This document shows positions 43,999 to 55,652 of a stretch of 64,000 bases of DNA, piece after piece (within the stretch, counting starts at the first letter, position 1; each line of letters starts with the position of its first letter). The stretch spans positions 1,674,001 through 1,738,000 of the forward strand of contig MU008166.1 in NCBI GenBank assembly GCA_010909165.1, read 5' to 3'. A model generated the notes under the pieces. It was not told where the DNA came from and did not search any database. It saw only the letters and a program-made list of their open reading frames with translations. Source of the DNA: Anthoceros angustus (lineage: Eukaryota; Streptophyta; Anthocerotopsida; Anthocerotales; Anthocerotaceae). A program made the position numbers and the translations under genes.

Positions 43999-45655
43999 CT
44001 ACATCTGTTCATGGAAGCCCCTGAATGTGGCAAACGCCTTCAGTATCTCCTCATAAACTGATATGCCCTTCAGGTACACCGCAGCATTCACGAACTGCAA
44101 AGAGGAGAGTCAACTCATAAGTTATTGAAAGCTATCTGGGGACTGGCTATGGCATAAGCAATTGAGACTTACCTCGTTGTCTTGGTGCAGCAGAATGGGA
44201 GTGTTGGCCATGGGTGAGAATCCAAACGCAGGGATTCCCAGTGGCCTGATCAGTCGTGCATCTCCTGCCGCTGGAAATATCTCCGCCTGCTTAGTTATGC
44301 CACCGGCTTCCCCCACAGCCTTCGTCAACAGCAGCCACCACGGATTTGTCTCATCCGCGGTTGTGAGGGCCAATTCGAGTGAGACATCCGAGCCTTTTTG
44401 TATGTACTGGGCATAGGTACAAAGTGCCTTCAGTGCCATTTGATCGGAGCAACCAGGGGAGACATGGCAGGCAGTTCTGACCTTACCTCATACGACATGT
44501 TTCTGGAAGCCGGTGCCCACTCCTCGGATATTCTCTTCTCCAAGGCGGCAGTGTCTGCAAATGGGGGTACCCGGATATCTAATCCTGCCTCTGCTTCTGA
44601 AGGCTGTATGTTAGATACATACCCCTGCAACAATCATGCAACCGATGCGATGAGCAGGTATAGAGATGTGCAGGAGCGAATCTAAGTTTGCACATGAAGC
44701 AGGCGAAGTACATAGGTGGAAGTGTAGTACAGTTTGCGTTAGTGTGCCGGCCCGAAGGTACACTGGATTGACTGAGATGACGTCTCCCTCCGCAGCTAAG
44801 CCTGCCTTCCAAAGATCAAACTGTGATTCTCGAAAACTTGTGATGCTGTCAATGCTTTTGAAGAGATTTTGCAGAGCACTGTTGTCAAAAAGCCTTGATC
44901 CATGATCCGATTTTCCATTGGCCTTGATTGTCAGCCACCAGGGAGACCTTTCAACCCGCATTCACACAAGTGAGAGCTAAGCACATCCCCCCGCTATCAA
45001 ACAAGCAAGCAACCCAAGCAATGAGACATCACCTTTCACCATTGAAGACCCTGTAATTTTCCTTCTCGGATGCCATCCCCTCATCCAAAACTATGCCCAC
45101 GTTGAGAGACGAGAAGTCGCCAGATTCTACGAACGCCTCAACCCCAGCTTGTCCTCCAGTCTCTTCATCAGGCACGAAGGACAGGTGGATGGTTCTCAGA
45201 GGCTGAAATCCTACTGACTTCAAGTTCCTGATGGCTTCCAGATATTGCATTGTGACGCTCTTCATGTCCTGAGTCCCTCTTGCATAAATGTTTCCGTTCT
45301 CTTCCATCACTGCTTCGAACGGGTCATACTTCCAGTTGTCTTCCTCCACAGCCACCACATCCATATGCGAGTTAAGCAGGACAGATGGAAGGCTGGGGTC
45401 CGACCCATTCCAGGAGAGAACAAGGAGAGGCTTGTTTTCCACATATTCCACCACTTTGGAGTGGAGCCCTCCAATGGATTCCGCCTGCGCTTGCAGGAAC
45501 TTCACAGCTGACTTGTAATCTGGGTCAGGTTGCACAGTCTTGATCCGCAAGTACTGTCTGAAGCGCTCGATTGCGTCTTCAGGGCTCCCCCTTGTTGCTG
45601 TTGACAGCAAGACGAGCAAGCACAAGCAAACCCACAAATGCGTTTGGAGAGACAT
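43999..45655 (-). CDS. ACY1: Aminoacylase-1 (N-acyl-L-amino-acid amidohydrolase, M20 family)
   Basis: Zinc peptidase-fold enzyme that deacylates N-acetyl amino acids. The start at ATG 45655 gives MSLQTHLWVCLCLLVLLST, a good signal peptide. Exon 1 (45655-45033) has the metal and catalytic motifs LLNSHMDVVAVE, YARGTQDMKSV and VPDEETGGQ. Exon 2 (from 44947) begins RSPWWLTIKANGKSDHGSRL, the dimerisation-domain start. Next come NIQPSEAEAGLDIRVPP (near 44630-44580), an exon at about 44400-44180 with ETNPWWLL, ARLIRPLGIPAFGFSPM and the C-terminal zinc ligand in PILLHQDNE, and a last exon with FVNAAVYLKGISVYEEIL and stop at 43999. All expected ligands are present and no break was found. It is probably secretory or ER-localised. 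Confidence 0.95.
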
Positions 45656-45924
45656 TGCAGCACCCACAACCCTGGCGCAAACCACTGTAACTCCGATTGC
45701 ATACACGTACAATTTACGTAAGGAGAAGGAAAATGAAACTTTTCATTCCATCAAACGCTGTGATCTCATTACAGGCTGAGCTGCCAGATTCTTCTGAATC
45801 TAAATATGAATCGCGTCACAAGTGTCCTGGATGTGAGATCTAACACCACTAGCGGCAGATGAGATGGGAGTGTTTTTTAGGGGGGGTGGACCGTTCCGAA
45901 AGACGACGGCTAGCAGCAGAGCAC

Positions 45925-46260
45925 TGCAGATGTTCATTCCATGTTTTGGCAGCTTCTTCAGGAATTTGTCAAGTCTGAATGTGATTAGGAGGCGTCGCTT
46001 TTTGATCCAAATACGCCTGTGCAAGCAAAGAGCAGACAATGGAATTGGTCATGACAAATACTTTGTTTGCAGATTCTACACAGCAAAGAGGCACATGCCT
46101 GGCTGTCATAGGGGCAGCAATTACTTGCACTTCAGCGGCTGGTTTTCTGTTGCAGTCCTAACTGAACAGACCACTTTTGCCTCTGCAGTCATCGAATGTC
46201 CCTTATCGGCAATAGTCTGTCCTGTTGTAATCCGTCCGGGCTTGTCAGAACAACCAACCT
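45925..46260 (-). pseudogene. Relic of the DUF3128 twin-CX9C gene
   Basis: Minus-strand copy of exons 2 and 3 of the gene at 54465-55001. It includes the intron acceptor CTTGCACAG followed by GCGTATTTGGATCAA, and upstream GATGACTGCAGAGGCAAA. The exon 3 frame hits a stop early (CAGACTTGAC). Since intron sequence is kept, it is a DNA-level duplicate in inverted orientation, about 8.5 kb from its parent. Confidence 0.8.
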
Positions 46261-47051
46261 CATTAGCCTCTGTGACGGATATCACACAGGCTGCTGCGCT
46301 TGATCAGGCCAAAACCCGGATACTGACACACCTGGCAACCACAAATTTGCCACGCCTAATGAAGAGATTTTTCTTTGTCGAGACTAAGGATTTCAGAGGA
46401 GGTGGGGGCCGAAGGACAAAGCCCAGGCAGCCTTGTCCTGCCGGTCACAATGTCGTGACCAACAGGCATGAACGGAGTGAAGTGTCCACAGAAGGACTTC
46501 TGGAAGCCATCAGCCTGAGATGCCTCCTGAAACAAGAATTAGAACAGTGAGGCACCCACATTACAATCACAACGCAAAGGGCACTGGGTGAGCTGATACA
46601 AATCCACATGTGGGAGACAGAAAAGAGACAGAGGCCTCGTGCGTTGCTGCATCAAAAATTGAAATTTACACAGCTTGATTGAGATACAGTTGCACAGCAG
46701 GAAGGGGTTGCTTCGAACCCCAATTCCTGGTCCTGTCAAATGATACATAAGCTAAGCCTAGAGATGTCCGACAAGTGTAACAAGACACCCCCGTGCCTCA
46801 GTCTCAGAATTCTTTCACCTCCAAGGGAACAAAGCAACTGCAACTGCAGGAGGAGGAGGAGGAGGAGAAGAAGATGCTTCTGCTGCCTAATCTACAAGAA
46901 GGAGAAGGCCTCATCGACATTACCACCACCCAAGCAAAACTGGACCACCACAGGAGGGCAGAGCAAAGAAGGGGGTGCTGGAGGGCCACTAGTAGAGAGA
47001 AGCAAAATGAGTCCTACCAAGGAAGGAAGCGGAGGAAGCGCAGGAGGCGGA

Positions 47052-47582
47052 TCACGAGGACATCTCGCCCTCGCTCCCGGCATAGAAATTCAAGAGTTGA
47101 TGCAGGCCCATGGCCTCCTCCTCGGCGGCGGGATCCTCCTTGCTGAGCACCCACAGCAGGTGCTCGAACAGCACCACCTCGCACGGAATGTGCAGGGCCC
47201 CCTTCTGCTGGAAGCCGAACTCGTCCCGGGACTTGTCCAGCAGCGCCTTGAACAGGCTGTGGTTGAGGTACTGCGCCCGGATCACAAACCGCTGCTGCTG
47301 CTCCCCGACGTACACGGCCAGGCAGCCCGCCGGCACGTCCGGCAGCGCGTAGTCCATGCCATTGTCGTCCTCCTCGTCCGAATCCGACACCTCCCACTGG
47401 CTCCCCAGGCTCCCCAGGCTCCCCATGCTCATGCTCAGGCTGCTCCCGTCCCCCGTCGACCGCAGCGAGTTCGAGGCGCTCAGCGTCGTGTAGTCCTGCT
47501 CCCTGTGCGCCAGCCTGCGCACCACGCTCAGCAGCCTCGCCACCTTCCCCCCCTTCCCCCTGCTCCCTCCCTTCACATACAT
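47052..47582 (-). CDS. SAUR (small auxin-up RNA) family protein
   Basis: A 176-residue single-exon protein from ATG 47582. SAURs regulate plasma-membrane H+-ATPase through PP2C-D phosphatases and are often auxin-induced. The SAUR domain occupies residues ~85-150: DVPAGCLAVYVGEQQQRFVI, then YLNHSLFKALLDKSRDEFGF and GALHIPCEVVLFEHLLWVL. The N-terminal part is Ser/Gly-rich with an acidic patch (SDSDEEDDNGM), longer than in typical angiosperm SAURs. Immediately upstream lies a long pyrimidine microsatellite (purine on the coding strand); the reading frame runs open through it, but no ATG is present there. Confidence 0.93.
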   Translation of the reverse strand: MYVKGGSRGKGGKVARLLSVVRRLAHREQDYTTLSASNSLRSTGDGSSLSMSMGSLGSLGSQWEVSDSDEEDDNGMDYALPDVPAGCLAVYVGEQQQRFVIRAQYLNHSLFKALLDKSRDEFGFQQKGALHIPCEVVLFEHLLWVLSKEDPAAEEEAMGLHQLLNFYAGSEGEMSS

Positions 47583-47583
47583 C

Positions 47584-47690
47584 TTTCCTCTCCTCTCCTC
47601 TCCTCTCCTTTCCTTTCCTTTCCTTTCCTTTCCTTCCTTCCTTCCTTCCTTCCTTCCTTCCCTTCCTCCTCCTTCCCCTCCTCCCTCTCC
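47584..47690. repeat. CCTTT/CTTC pyrimidine microsatellite in SAUR 5' region
   Basis: Blocks of TCCTC, then TTTCC, then TTCC repeats form an almost pure pyrimidine strand of about 100 bases directly upstream of the SAUR start codon. On the coding strand it is a GGAAA/GGAA tract, similar to GA-rich 5' elements of plant genes. Confidence 0.9.
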
Positions 47691-47719
47691 GCCTTCACAT
47701 GCGCAAACACCCACTACCA

Positions 47720-50700
47720 GAATTGATGAACCGACATCTCCCCCTCAACCGGCGCACCAGCAAAGGTGGGCGGTAGAGAAGAAACCACCCACCGCGCTCC
47801 CTTCCCGCCTCGAGGGATGCAGGCACCGGGGGCTTGAAGAGCCTGGCAAAGGAGGAAGCAGATACAACCCACAAATCCCTCAGCGTCTCAGACGCAGAAG
47901 ACGCGCACAGAGGCAGACAGGAGGCTCAGGAGAGGCAGGAACCGGGAGAGGCAGGAACTGGAGAGGCGGAGTGCAATACAGGGAACGAACGATTCTCTCC
48001 TGGCTTTAAACACGGCAGGCGGAGGAGAGGAATGCAAAGGCAGCAACAAACCCGGCACCCAGCACCCAGCGCGAGCGGAGTTGGAATCGCCGGCGCCCTT
48101 CATTTACCTCGCTGCCCGCAAAACATTTCTAGAGCGAGGCCGTTGCAGCCCACGGCGACCCCACCACCGCCATCTCTCTCTCTTCTGCCCTTGGGCTGCC
48201 CTTTAACCCGACTCCTTGGTCACTTCACGATTCTCGATTCACCATTTCACGCCTCACGCTTCAAGGCCGCTTCCCCAAACCACATCTGTCATTCCTAGCT
48301 GCTTCCCATTCGGCATTGGGCCGCACCATCCGCGAAGCTGCGCCCCGGATTACGACAAAGACAAACCCATTACGTACCGTCCTGGTACGTACCGTGCTGC
48401 CATGCACCCAAGCAAATGCATCTTCTACATTACTTGGTTCAACTTCCAACATATAATTAATTATCCATCGTACGATATATATTATTTATTATATATCTTA
48501 TTTACTACTCATCATAAAATGATACATGGTTGTACTATGTATAATGATGTGTATTAAGAATTGTGTGATTTTCAAACTCCGTACAAATAAAAGTGTACTC
48601 AAGGTACTCTTTTGGATGGATGTTACTCTGATAATAATTTCTTCTTAATCTGAACCTGTATCGTTATTGGTCAAATTATTACCTTAATTTTAGATATTTA
48701 TTAATTCAAAATATTCCATATCTAATCAACCACATATTCATGTTTCATATCAACCACATGTTCATATCTCATTTGTCCAACCTTGCGTATTTATTTACCC
48801 TTGCATAACATGTTTAATTAGATAAATATAATATGAAGAAATGTATCTAGTTGTAATTGGGGTCGGATTACGATGCGCCCGACCGGCACCAGAAAGGCCG
48901 TCCGGTTTGCGTCGGATTCGTCGGTCGTGTGCGGCGAGTGGAAGGCCGGCTCGCCAATGGATGCGGGAAGAGAGACGGAAAGCTAGAACACGTTACAGAA
49001 GCTGCGGATTTGCTGATGGATCTCGGAACGGAGAACTTTCAGTAAGATGATACAATCTGGGGCAGACGTGGAAGCAAATGGCGGGAACGGAAGGCAAAGC
49101 GAGTGATTCGGTGCTGGACGGAGTGGGACGACGAGGCGAGTTACGCGGTGGCGGCGGTTGGATGCAAAGGGATTTGCATGAGCTTGCATTTTGAACAGGG
49201 ATCGTAGGTATATGGACTCTGGCCGATTGTACGTGGTTTGTGGAGCGCAACTGGAGTGGACACATGGCGCGTTGGGAGGAGGAAGGAGAGGTGGGGAGAC
49301 GTGATGAGAATGTGCTTTGTGTACAGTTGGGTGGTGGACCGAGGTTGGGAAGGGGATGTGAGTAGATGCTAGGGTTTGGAGCTTTTGAAGTGCAGTACGG
49401 AGTTTGCATTCGCTCTAGGGGTGACACATGGTGGAGTTGTAGGCATGTTCACACATGTGCGGAATGTTCGTCTGGCTTTTTGATACAAAACGACGGTGGT
49501 GGAGGAATGTTTGGAAATGTTGGATGGCCGGGGAACGCGGTTTGGATCCACTAGGTCCAGGTGCCGGGCTCCGTGGAGTTGAGAGTTATTGTGGTGGTGC
49601 AGCTTGGCTGTGATTTCTCCTAGTGAGGAGAGCTCGGTAAAGCGATCTTTTGTTTTCTTGACCCGGACTGATTCCATTCTTCAGAGATTCATGGACGCGG
49701 TAGGCGTGGTTCATATGATTATTGTGCTGCGTGCAAAAGGGAAGAGGAAGGAAGGTGCTTGGGTGTGATTTTTCCTCGGAGACTCGGTACGCTCCCGAAG
49801 TCATTCCGAGACTTGGTAAACTATTCTCCCGACATGTTTGCTCTTGACTCCGAATGACCTCCGGTCGTGTCAACGAGGCAGCCACGTGGTACGCAGGCTT
49901 GGTTACTATTGTTTATGCATTGTGCAGAAAAGGGGTGTGGGAATCCGAAGGTGGCTACGGGATGAAAGGTTCAAGGAAACGTCCAATCACTCCCTTCTCC
50001 CACCTCATACATGTGGGAACTGTTGTTGGTACAGCGGTATGGATGCTGCGACCACTCACATGTGCCGCTGTGAAGCCTGCTGGAATAAAAGGGACGAGCT
50101 CCGACACCACCAGGGGCTTGCACATGATCAGCATAGAAGTACATTCCCCGATCTGGACTGAGAAGCTGAAAAGATGCGACCAGTCACATCTGCCTGTCTG
50201 GCCACAGCGACCGGTCGGGGAATGGCAATGGTATCGTTGTATCTATCCCCTTCCAAGCTTTGTGCATGAGCAAACCGTAGCACTGGTCCCGTGGACCGCG
50301 GGGTGGATGGACGCCGACGGAGACATTAGCCCTAGAATCTCGGTGGGATTAAACCATGCAAACTTCTCATCACATCGTGGTAGTTGCAAATGAGGAATTC
50401 CTGACCAGTGTGGTTCACGTGGTTGCTGTATTGATATGTTTTGCCTGCAGACGCATGATCAACATTCGAGGATTCGGGGGAAATGCATCTGCAGGATTCC
50501 ATGCCCGTCCTCTACCTCGAGCATCACCCGGCCATCAAGTATGTATAAGCTGCATCCTTTGCTTTTCACAGCCCAAGTCAAATGCTGCCTCCAAGGTCCT
50601 ACTTCAGCCCAGCCATCCATCCATCGAGCTCCACCGCAGTGGGCACAGGCTCATTGTGTGAATCACAGATTTAAGCAGTTGAGCAAAGGTCATGCATTCT

Positions 50701-51900
50701 GCATTATCCCCTCTGATCCCACCCTGCCCTACTTGTGACTAAACGCCTTGGACGTGCAGCCTCATTCCATCCTTCCCTGTCCCACACTACCCCCAATTCC
50801 TGTGTCAGCACTTCCCACCCGTCCCTCTCAAACCTGAATCAGCCCGTCCATGCCCATTCCAGATCCTCCATAGTAACACACTTGGTCCTCTCCTGCGTCC
50901 ACGACTCCACCCACGCCCCTTCCTCCTACCTGATCCCCACACGGGCTTTGTCACGAGCTTGGCCCTACCATCTCTGCTCAGGTACCTGCAGCTGCTGCCT
51001 CACATATCTAGGTCTGCAGAGAGCGGACACAGTCCGTCAGTTAAAGTATGCTACTCTGGAAGAGAGTGCTATCACAGAAGCTTCTTCTTCAAAGCACAGG
51101 AAAGACCACCGGGGCCCCCGGCATGAGCTCTTTCTCATACAAAACCTGGTCGGCACTCATTCCTGGACTGGGCGGAGCAAGGCAGCTGGAGAAGACGGTA
51201 CGGCCATGGCCCAGTCACAAGGCCAGTCTTCCGAGCCGAGGAACATGCGCGACACTTATTAACCCTGCCACTCCCGCCCCAGCAGCCCCAGCCACTGGCA
51301 CATGCGGCGCATGTGCACCCGGGTCCCGGTACGGCGACCGGTTAAAACCCGTCACCCGGACCCGTCCCTCCAAGTACAACTGTCAGTGGCGGTAGGCGCG
51401 CGCACGGAACCGTGCGTCGCACGGTTCCGTAACCTCACAAGTTCACAAACTCATGTACATCGGTATCCTTACCCGTATGTACATTTGCTGCCGCAGCCTG
51501 CGCTTCCTTGAATGGACATACCGACGTGGAGAACCCCCCATCCGGCATCCGGCAGGTGCTACGAGACGACGAACCCTCGTCACGGAGGCCCGTGAGCGTC
51601 CGTGACCTGCGCATGGCAGGCGGAGTTGGAACGAGCTGGCAAGGCCGGGAACGGCGACCGGTTAGGCCGGTAAAAAAATGTTAATGACCGGGTGACTGGT
51701 TCGGGCGGTGCCGTACGTGGGAATTCGTGGTGAATGGTAGGCCCGCCGTGGTCCCGCGCCGTACTTTCCGCGTCCTTGACCGTATGCAGGTACCAGGGCA
51801 GTACTCCGTGGCAGGTACCGGTCACCTACTCTTGGCATCAGGCTTTCGTTCCACACTCGTACGTACCGGACGCTGCCTGGCAGCTCCGGATACGAGGGCG
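47720..51900. other. Long stretch without an accepted gene
   Basis: Only short open frames without family motifs. The parts at 48420-48840 are AT-rich. 51280-51900 is rich in CGGTACC, CCGGT and ACGTACCG words and holds the palindrome at 51404. An unrecognised or fast-evolving gene could be hidden here. Confidence 0.35.
51404..51430. repeat. Perfect 13-bp palindrome with one-base centre
   Basis: ACGGAACCGTGCG, then T, then the exact reverse complement CGCACGGTTCCGT. It lies about 550 bp downstream of the TRM7 stop codon. Confidence 0.95.
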
Positions 51901-51978
51901 GGTACGATTATGGCGTTGCGGCATATACTTGGTTGGGGCGTTTTACAAGAGGTGTGAAGAGGAGCAAAATCTCACGTG

Positions 51979-53933
51979 TTACGTGTTCCTGCCGGCGTGC
52001 TTGCCCAGTTCTAGAGCAGTTTTGTAAGGAGGAGCTATGGGAGGCTGCGTGGGAGCCAGGGTTTCTCGAGTTCTGGGGAGCGGGTATGTCTGGTCAGCAT
52101 CGTAGCCGCTCAGGTCCCCGCAGGCCAAGAAGGGGATGATGATCTTGTTAGGGCCCTCCAGCACCGCGCTGCAACAGTCTGCGCACACGTTTCACACCAG
52201 AGGGGACGTCAGATGTGAGACGGCTTACCTGCACACGATCTTGGTGTTAGGAGGGGTTTGTGAGGGTTTTCCTTTTTTCTCTTACCGTGCTCGTCGGTTG
52301 GGCTGGCTAGCAGTTTCCGAAGTTCCCCTGGGTCCAGGCCTTCCGGGAGCTTGAAGTGCTCGCATACCACAAATGCCTCTGCCAGTCCACTGTGGTGTTA
52401 GCCATGCTTGTGGGTGGGTGGGGTCGGTAGGGTGCGTGAGGGGATGGGTGTGGGGGTATGTGAGCATGAGTATGGGTAGGTGGGTGAAGCAACAATTCTG
52501 TCTTTCGGTCTCTGGAGTGAAGTAAGCAAGGGTCTCGTTATACCTATGCTGGAGTTTCGGCTGCTCTTTGGTTTTGCAATCGTCACTACTTGGAAGAAAA
52601 CCTTCAGCTGCAGGATTAAGCAACGCAGCCGGGATTAGTTCACTGATGTGCCTCATCTCCAGTTGCTTTTTCAGTTGTGATGCAACTTGAGGACAGATAG
52701 GTGGAGGAGCTGCAGTGACTCACCTGTGAGTAGAGGAGGCTCATGTCCTTTCCTCTGAATATTTTGGCAACGAAGTTGCCTCCCTCCCTCAAGACGTGGG
52801 TGACGATTGTCATGGCCTGGCATGACACATCCCCAGCCAGTGAGTGATACACAGCTTAAGTGACTTGCTTACAAGATGCACATGAGCAGGTGACGACGGA
52901 AGGAGCAGGTTCAGTACCGCAAGTATGAGCTGTGATTGCACGAACTCGTCCATATCGTGAAGCCCAGTCACTGAAGGAGCCAGTCAAAGGAGCTCAGAAG
53001 ACGGTGAGACTGACTGCGATGCTTGACAGAGACAAGTCAACTTTAGGAAGGTCATGCTCTTACCATCAGGAGCACCGTCACACACAACCAAATCTGCATG
53101 CCGGCCGTGGAAATGCCTGATCACCTGAGTGGGAGGATATAAAACCAATTAGAGATGCTTGAGGTTATGGACGAGAAAAATGGAGCAGCACCTCGAATAA
53201 ACACATACCAGCTCTGCAGTGCGGGCACTTGTGATGTCTCCCTGAACTTGAATGACACCTTCAATAGGGGCCATAGGTTGCAGATCCACGGCCACGATCA
53301 AGGGAAGATCGCCATCCCTATTCACAAGTAATCAATACTGAATTTTATCCTGCCTGGTTTCTTCTAGGAGGCCAATGATGAGAGACGCAAGGTTGTCGAG
53401 GTACTGGGATGAGAACGCTTACCCGGATTCAGCTGCTGCCTTGGCTGGCACATAAAGCTTCCTGCTCAAAACCTGTAACACAAGTACATTTTAGCAGACG
53501 GGTGGAGACAATCAAGGGAGTGTTAAAGCTGGCTAGGATTGACGCATGACCTGGCTCCAACTTCCAGGCGCAGCACAGAGATCCACTACACAATTCACAC
53601 CTGCCAGAGCACCAGCAACATATCATACTGCGCCCGCCTGGCAAGTAGACCATCACTGACCGCAAATGCTGCGTTCCAAATGCACCTGCTAATATGCTGA
53701 ACTCTTCGTCGATCTGCAACAGCTTGAAAGCACTGCGAGCCCGCCATCCCTCTTCTTTCGCTTTGCGGTAGTAGATGTCCTGCAACCACGAATTCAAAAC
53801 TCCAGACGGGGAAAGCAAAACTTGGAGCTCAACATCGCCCTGCGTCGCATGATCCATGACCCCAGCCCAGATTGCCATGGCGATGACGTTGCAAACAAAT
53901 GCTTACCCTCTTGTCTTTGGAGGCCTTCCCCAT
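51979..53933 (-). CDS. TRM7: TRM7/FTSJ1-type tRNA 2'-O-ribose methyltransferase
   Basis: SAM-dependent RrmJ-fold enzyme that methylates the anticodon loop (positions 32 and 34) of certain tRNAs in the cytoplasm. Exon 1 (53933-53907) is MGKASKDKR. Exon 2 (53779-53686) reads [20 protein letters not shown] and supplies the first catalytic Lys. Exon 3 (53600-53551) has the SAM loop [13 protein letters not shown]. Later exons give [45 protein letters not shown] (catalytic Asp, near 53090), [10 protein letters not shown] and [13 protein letters not shown] (second Lys, near 52780), [10 protein letters not shown] (near 52570) and [17 protein letters not shown] (Glu of the KDKE tetrad, near 52380). 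The terminal exon has [19 protein letters not shown] and [13 protein letters not shown], with stop at 51979. The tetrad is complete and no lesion was found. Confidence 0.93.
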
Positions 53934-54464
53934 GGTGGAGCAATTCAGAGGATTGCTTTCTTCAAGGGCATCGTCGGCTTCGTACCATCAGCCCAGCTGC
54001 GGGATAGACCTAAACCGAAAGCCTACGATCTGACCTCAGTTTTTCCAGGTCTTGGCCTAACTTGGCGAAAATGATGAAGTGACTTGCGGGCTGCAGATTG
54101 TGTACGTAACTATGCCCGTCCTTGATCGAGGCTGGCTGCATGCAATTCATGCAGCTGCAATACCGTCAGCGAGCGGCAATCACCCACAAGGAGCGGGAAC
54201 AGCCCACCTCGACAAGCTAGTGGAGTTCTGGGACAAGGTGAGAGCAGCAGAAAGATGGTGTCCTTGATGTGGAATAGGTCAGTGATTCTAAGGTGCAGAC
54301 TGTAACTCCGCTATGCGCATGTCTCGCAGCCGATGGCAGGAGTCTTGAAACCCGAAGTCTGGAACGGGAGAGCAGCAATCTGAGACATCTTCTCACCAGG
54401 CGTCGCAACCTCCTGTTCCCAAGGGTGTAACCGGGTTTGTGGCGTGATCAAGCGCAGCAGAAGG

Positions 54465-55001
54465 ATGGCAGAGGCTCAACTACCTGCCACCAGCGATACC
54501 ACGCAGCAGCAACGGCCCAAGCTGAGTTGCACCAAATACTTTGATGCCATCTACTTTTGCTACTGTGAGTCGATCTGCATTCTATGCACTCTCGTCTTTC
54601 CGCAAGTCAGGAGTTGTCTTGATGTCCATCACACAAGCTCATGTGGTCGGTTGTTTTTGACAGCCCCTGTTTACCAGATGACAGAGTATTACCGAGAAGG
54701 GGCATTTGATGATTGCAGAGGCAAGTGGTCTGCTTTGTGGGACTGCGCTGCGATGAAGAGGAGACCAGCCGCCGAAGTGCAAGTAAGCTGCGCCTCTGGC
54801 AGCATCTCCTGTTCTAGCTGTGTAGAATCTGCGAACGAACATTTGTCCTGACCTTTTTTCTGCTGTTTGCTTGCACAGGCGTACTTGGATCAACAAGCGA
54901 GGCCTCCTGATCACATTTGGACTTTCCGAACCCCTGAAGAAGCTGGGAAAGCTTGGAATGAACAGTATGGCCATAAGCAAGACCAGCCAAGCTCTGCTTA
55001 G
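54465..55001 (+). CDS. DUF3128 twin-CX9C protein
   Basis: Three exons: 54465-54564, 54664-54782 and 54879-55001, all with GT-AG borders, giving about 114 residues. Two CX9C pairs are visible: C-TKYFDAIYF-C and C-RGKWSALWD-C, separated by a helix with YQMTEYYREGAFDD. The third exon carries PPDHIWTFRTPEEAGKAW. Twin CX9C proteins are usually imported into the mitochondrial intermembrane space by the MIA40 disulfide relay; the DUF3128 family (human C22orf39 type) is poorly understood. An inverted, broken copy of exons 2-3 lies at 45925-46260. Confidence 0.9.
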
Positions 55002-55652
55002 TCCTCTGCTGTTAGTCATCATCTTTCAGAAGTATTGACTCCCATGGAAGAGGCATTTACTACTTGCTCGAAGCAGGAGCATTCAAGTCATGTCTCCATT
55101 CCTCTTCACTTTGTGTGGACATACAGTTATTTGATTCTCCGTTTGAACAATCAGCAAATGAGAGAGTTAGCAGCAAGAAGGTTGCCAGTTTCACCAGCGT
55201 TTGGCTAGCCAGTTTTCACATAAACCATGGCCCTGCCCGTACCTTCCTTTCCCATTCCCATCAAGGTCAACAGGCTAGGTGCAGGACATGCCTCAAAGCT
55301 TCCTGTTGCAATTGACAGTTTAGCCTTCAAAGCTGATCCGCTTTACCATCTCCAGGAAATAAAAATCTGCTGGTATGTTGCTGCCTTGCAAAGTAGTCTG
55401 CCTCTGTGTTCATTCAACACACGCGAAATTCAGAACACATTTGGCTTGAAGCCGAGGATTGGAATCTGGAGCCGTTGCCGATTTGATCAGAGTATGCTTG
55501 ACGACAACCTTTGAATTTGTTTATCTCCTCGTGGCCCGAACCTCCAAAATAGCAACGGACTAATAAACCTTGTTCTTCTGTGGTCGGCTGCGTGTTGAAG
55601 TTCCCCTTGTGGAGATCGTTGCCTAATCATTGCCGGCATCCTGTTCCGAGTG

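Noticed and set aside
45864-46550. A 228-codon open frame on the plus strand
   Set aside because: It is the antisense reading of the twin-CX9C relic; the same kind of antisense frame appears over the parent gene at 54639-55022.
46740-47726. A 328-codon plus-strand open frame, Pro/His/Arg-rich
   Set aside because: Antisense shadow of the SAUR gene and its pyrimidine microsatellite.
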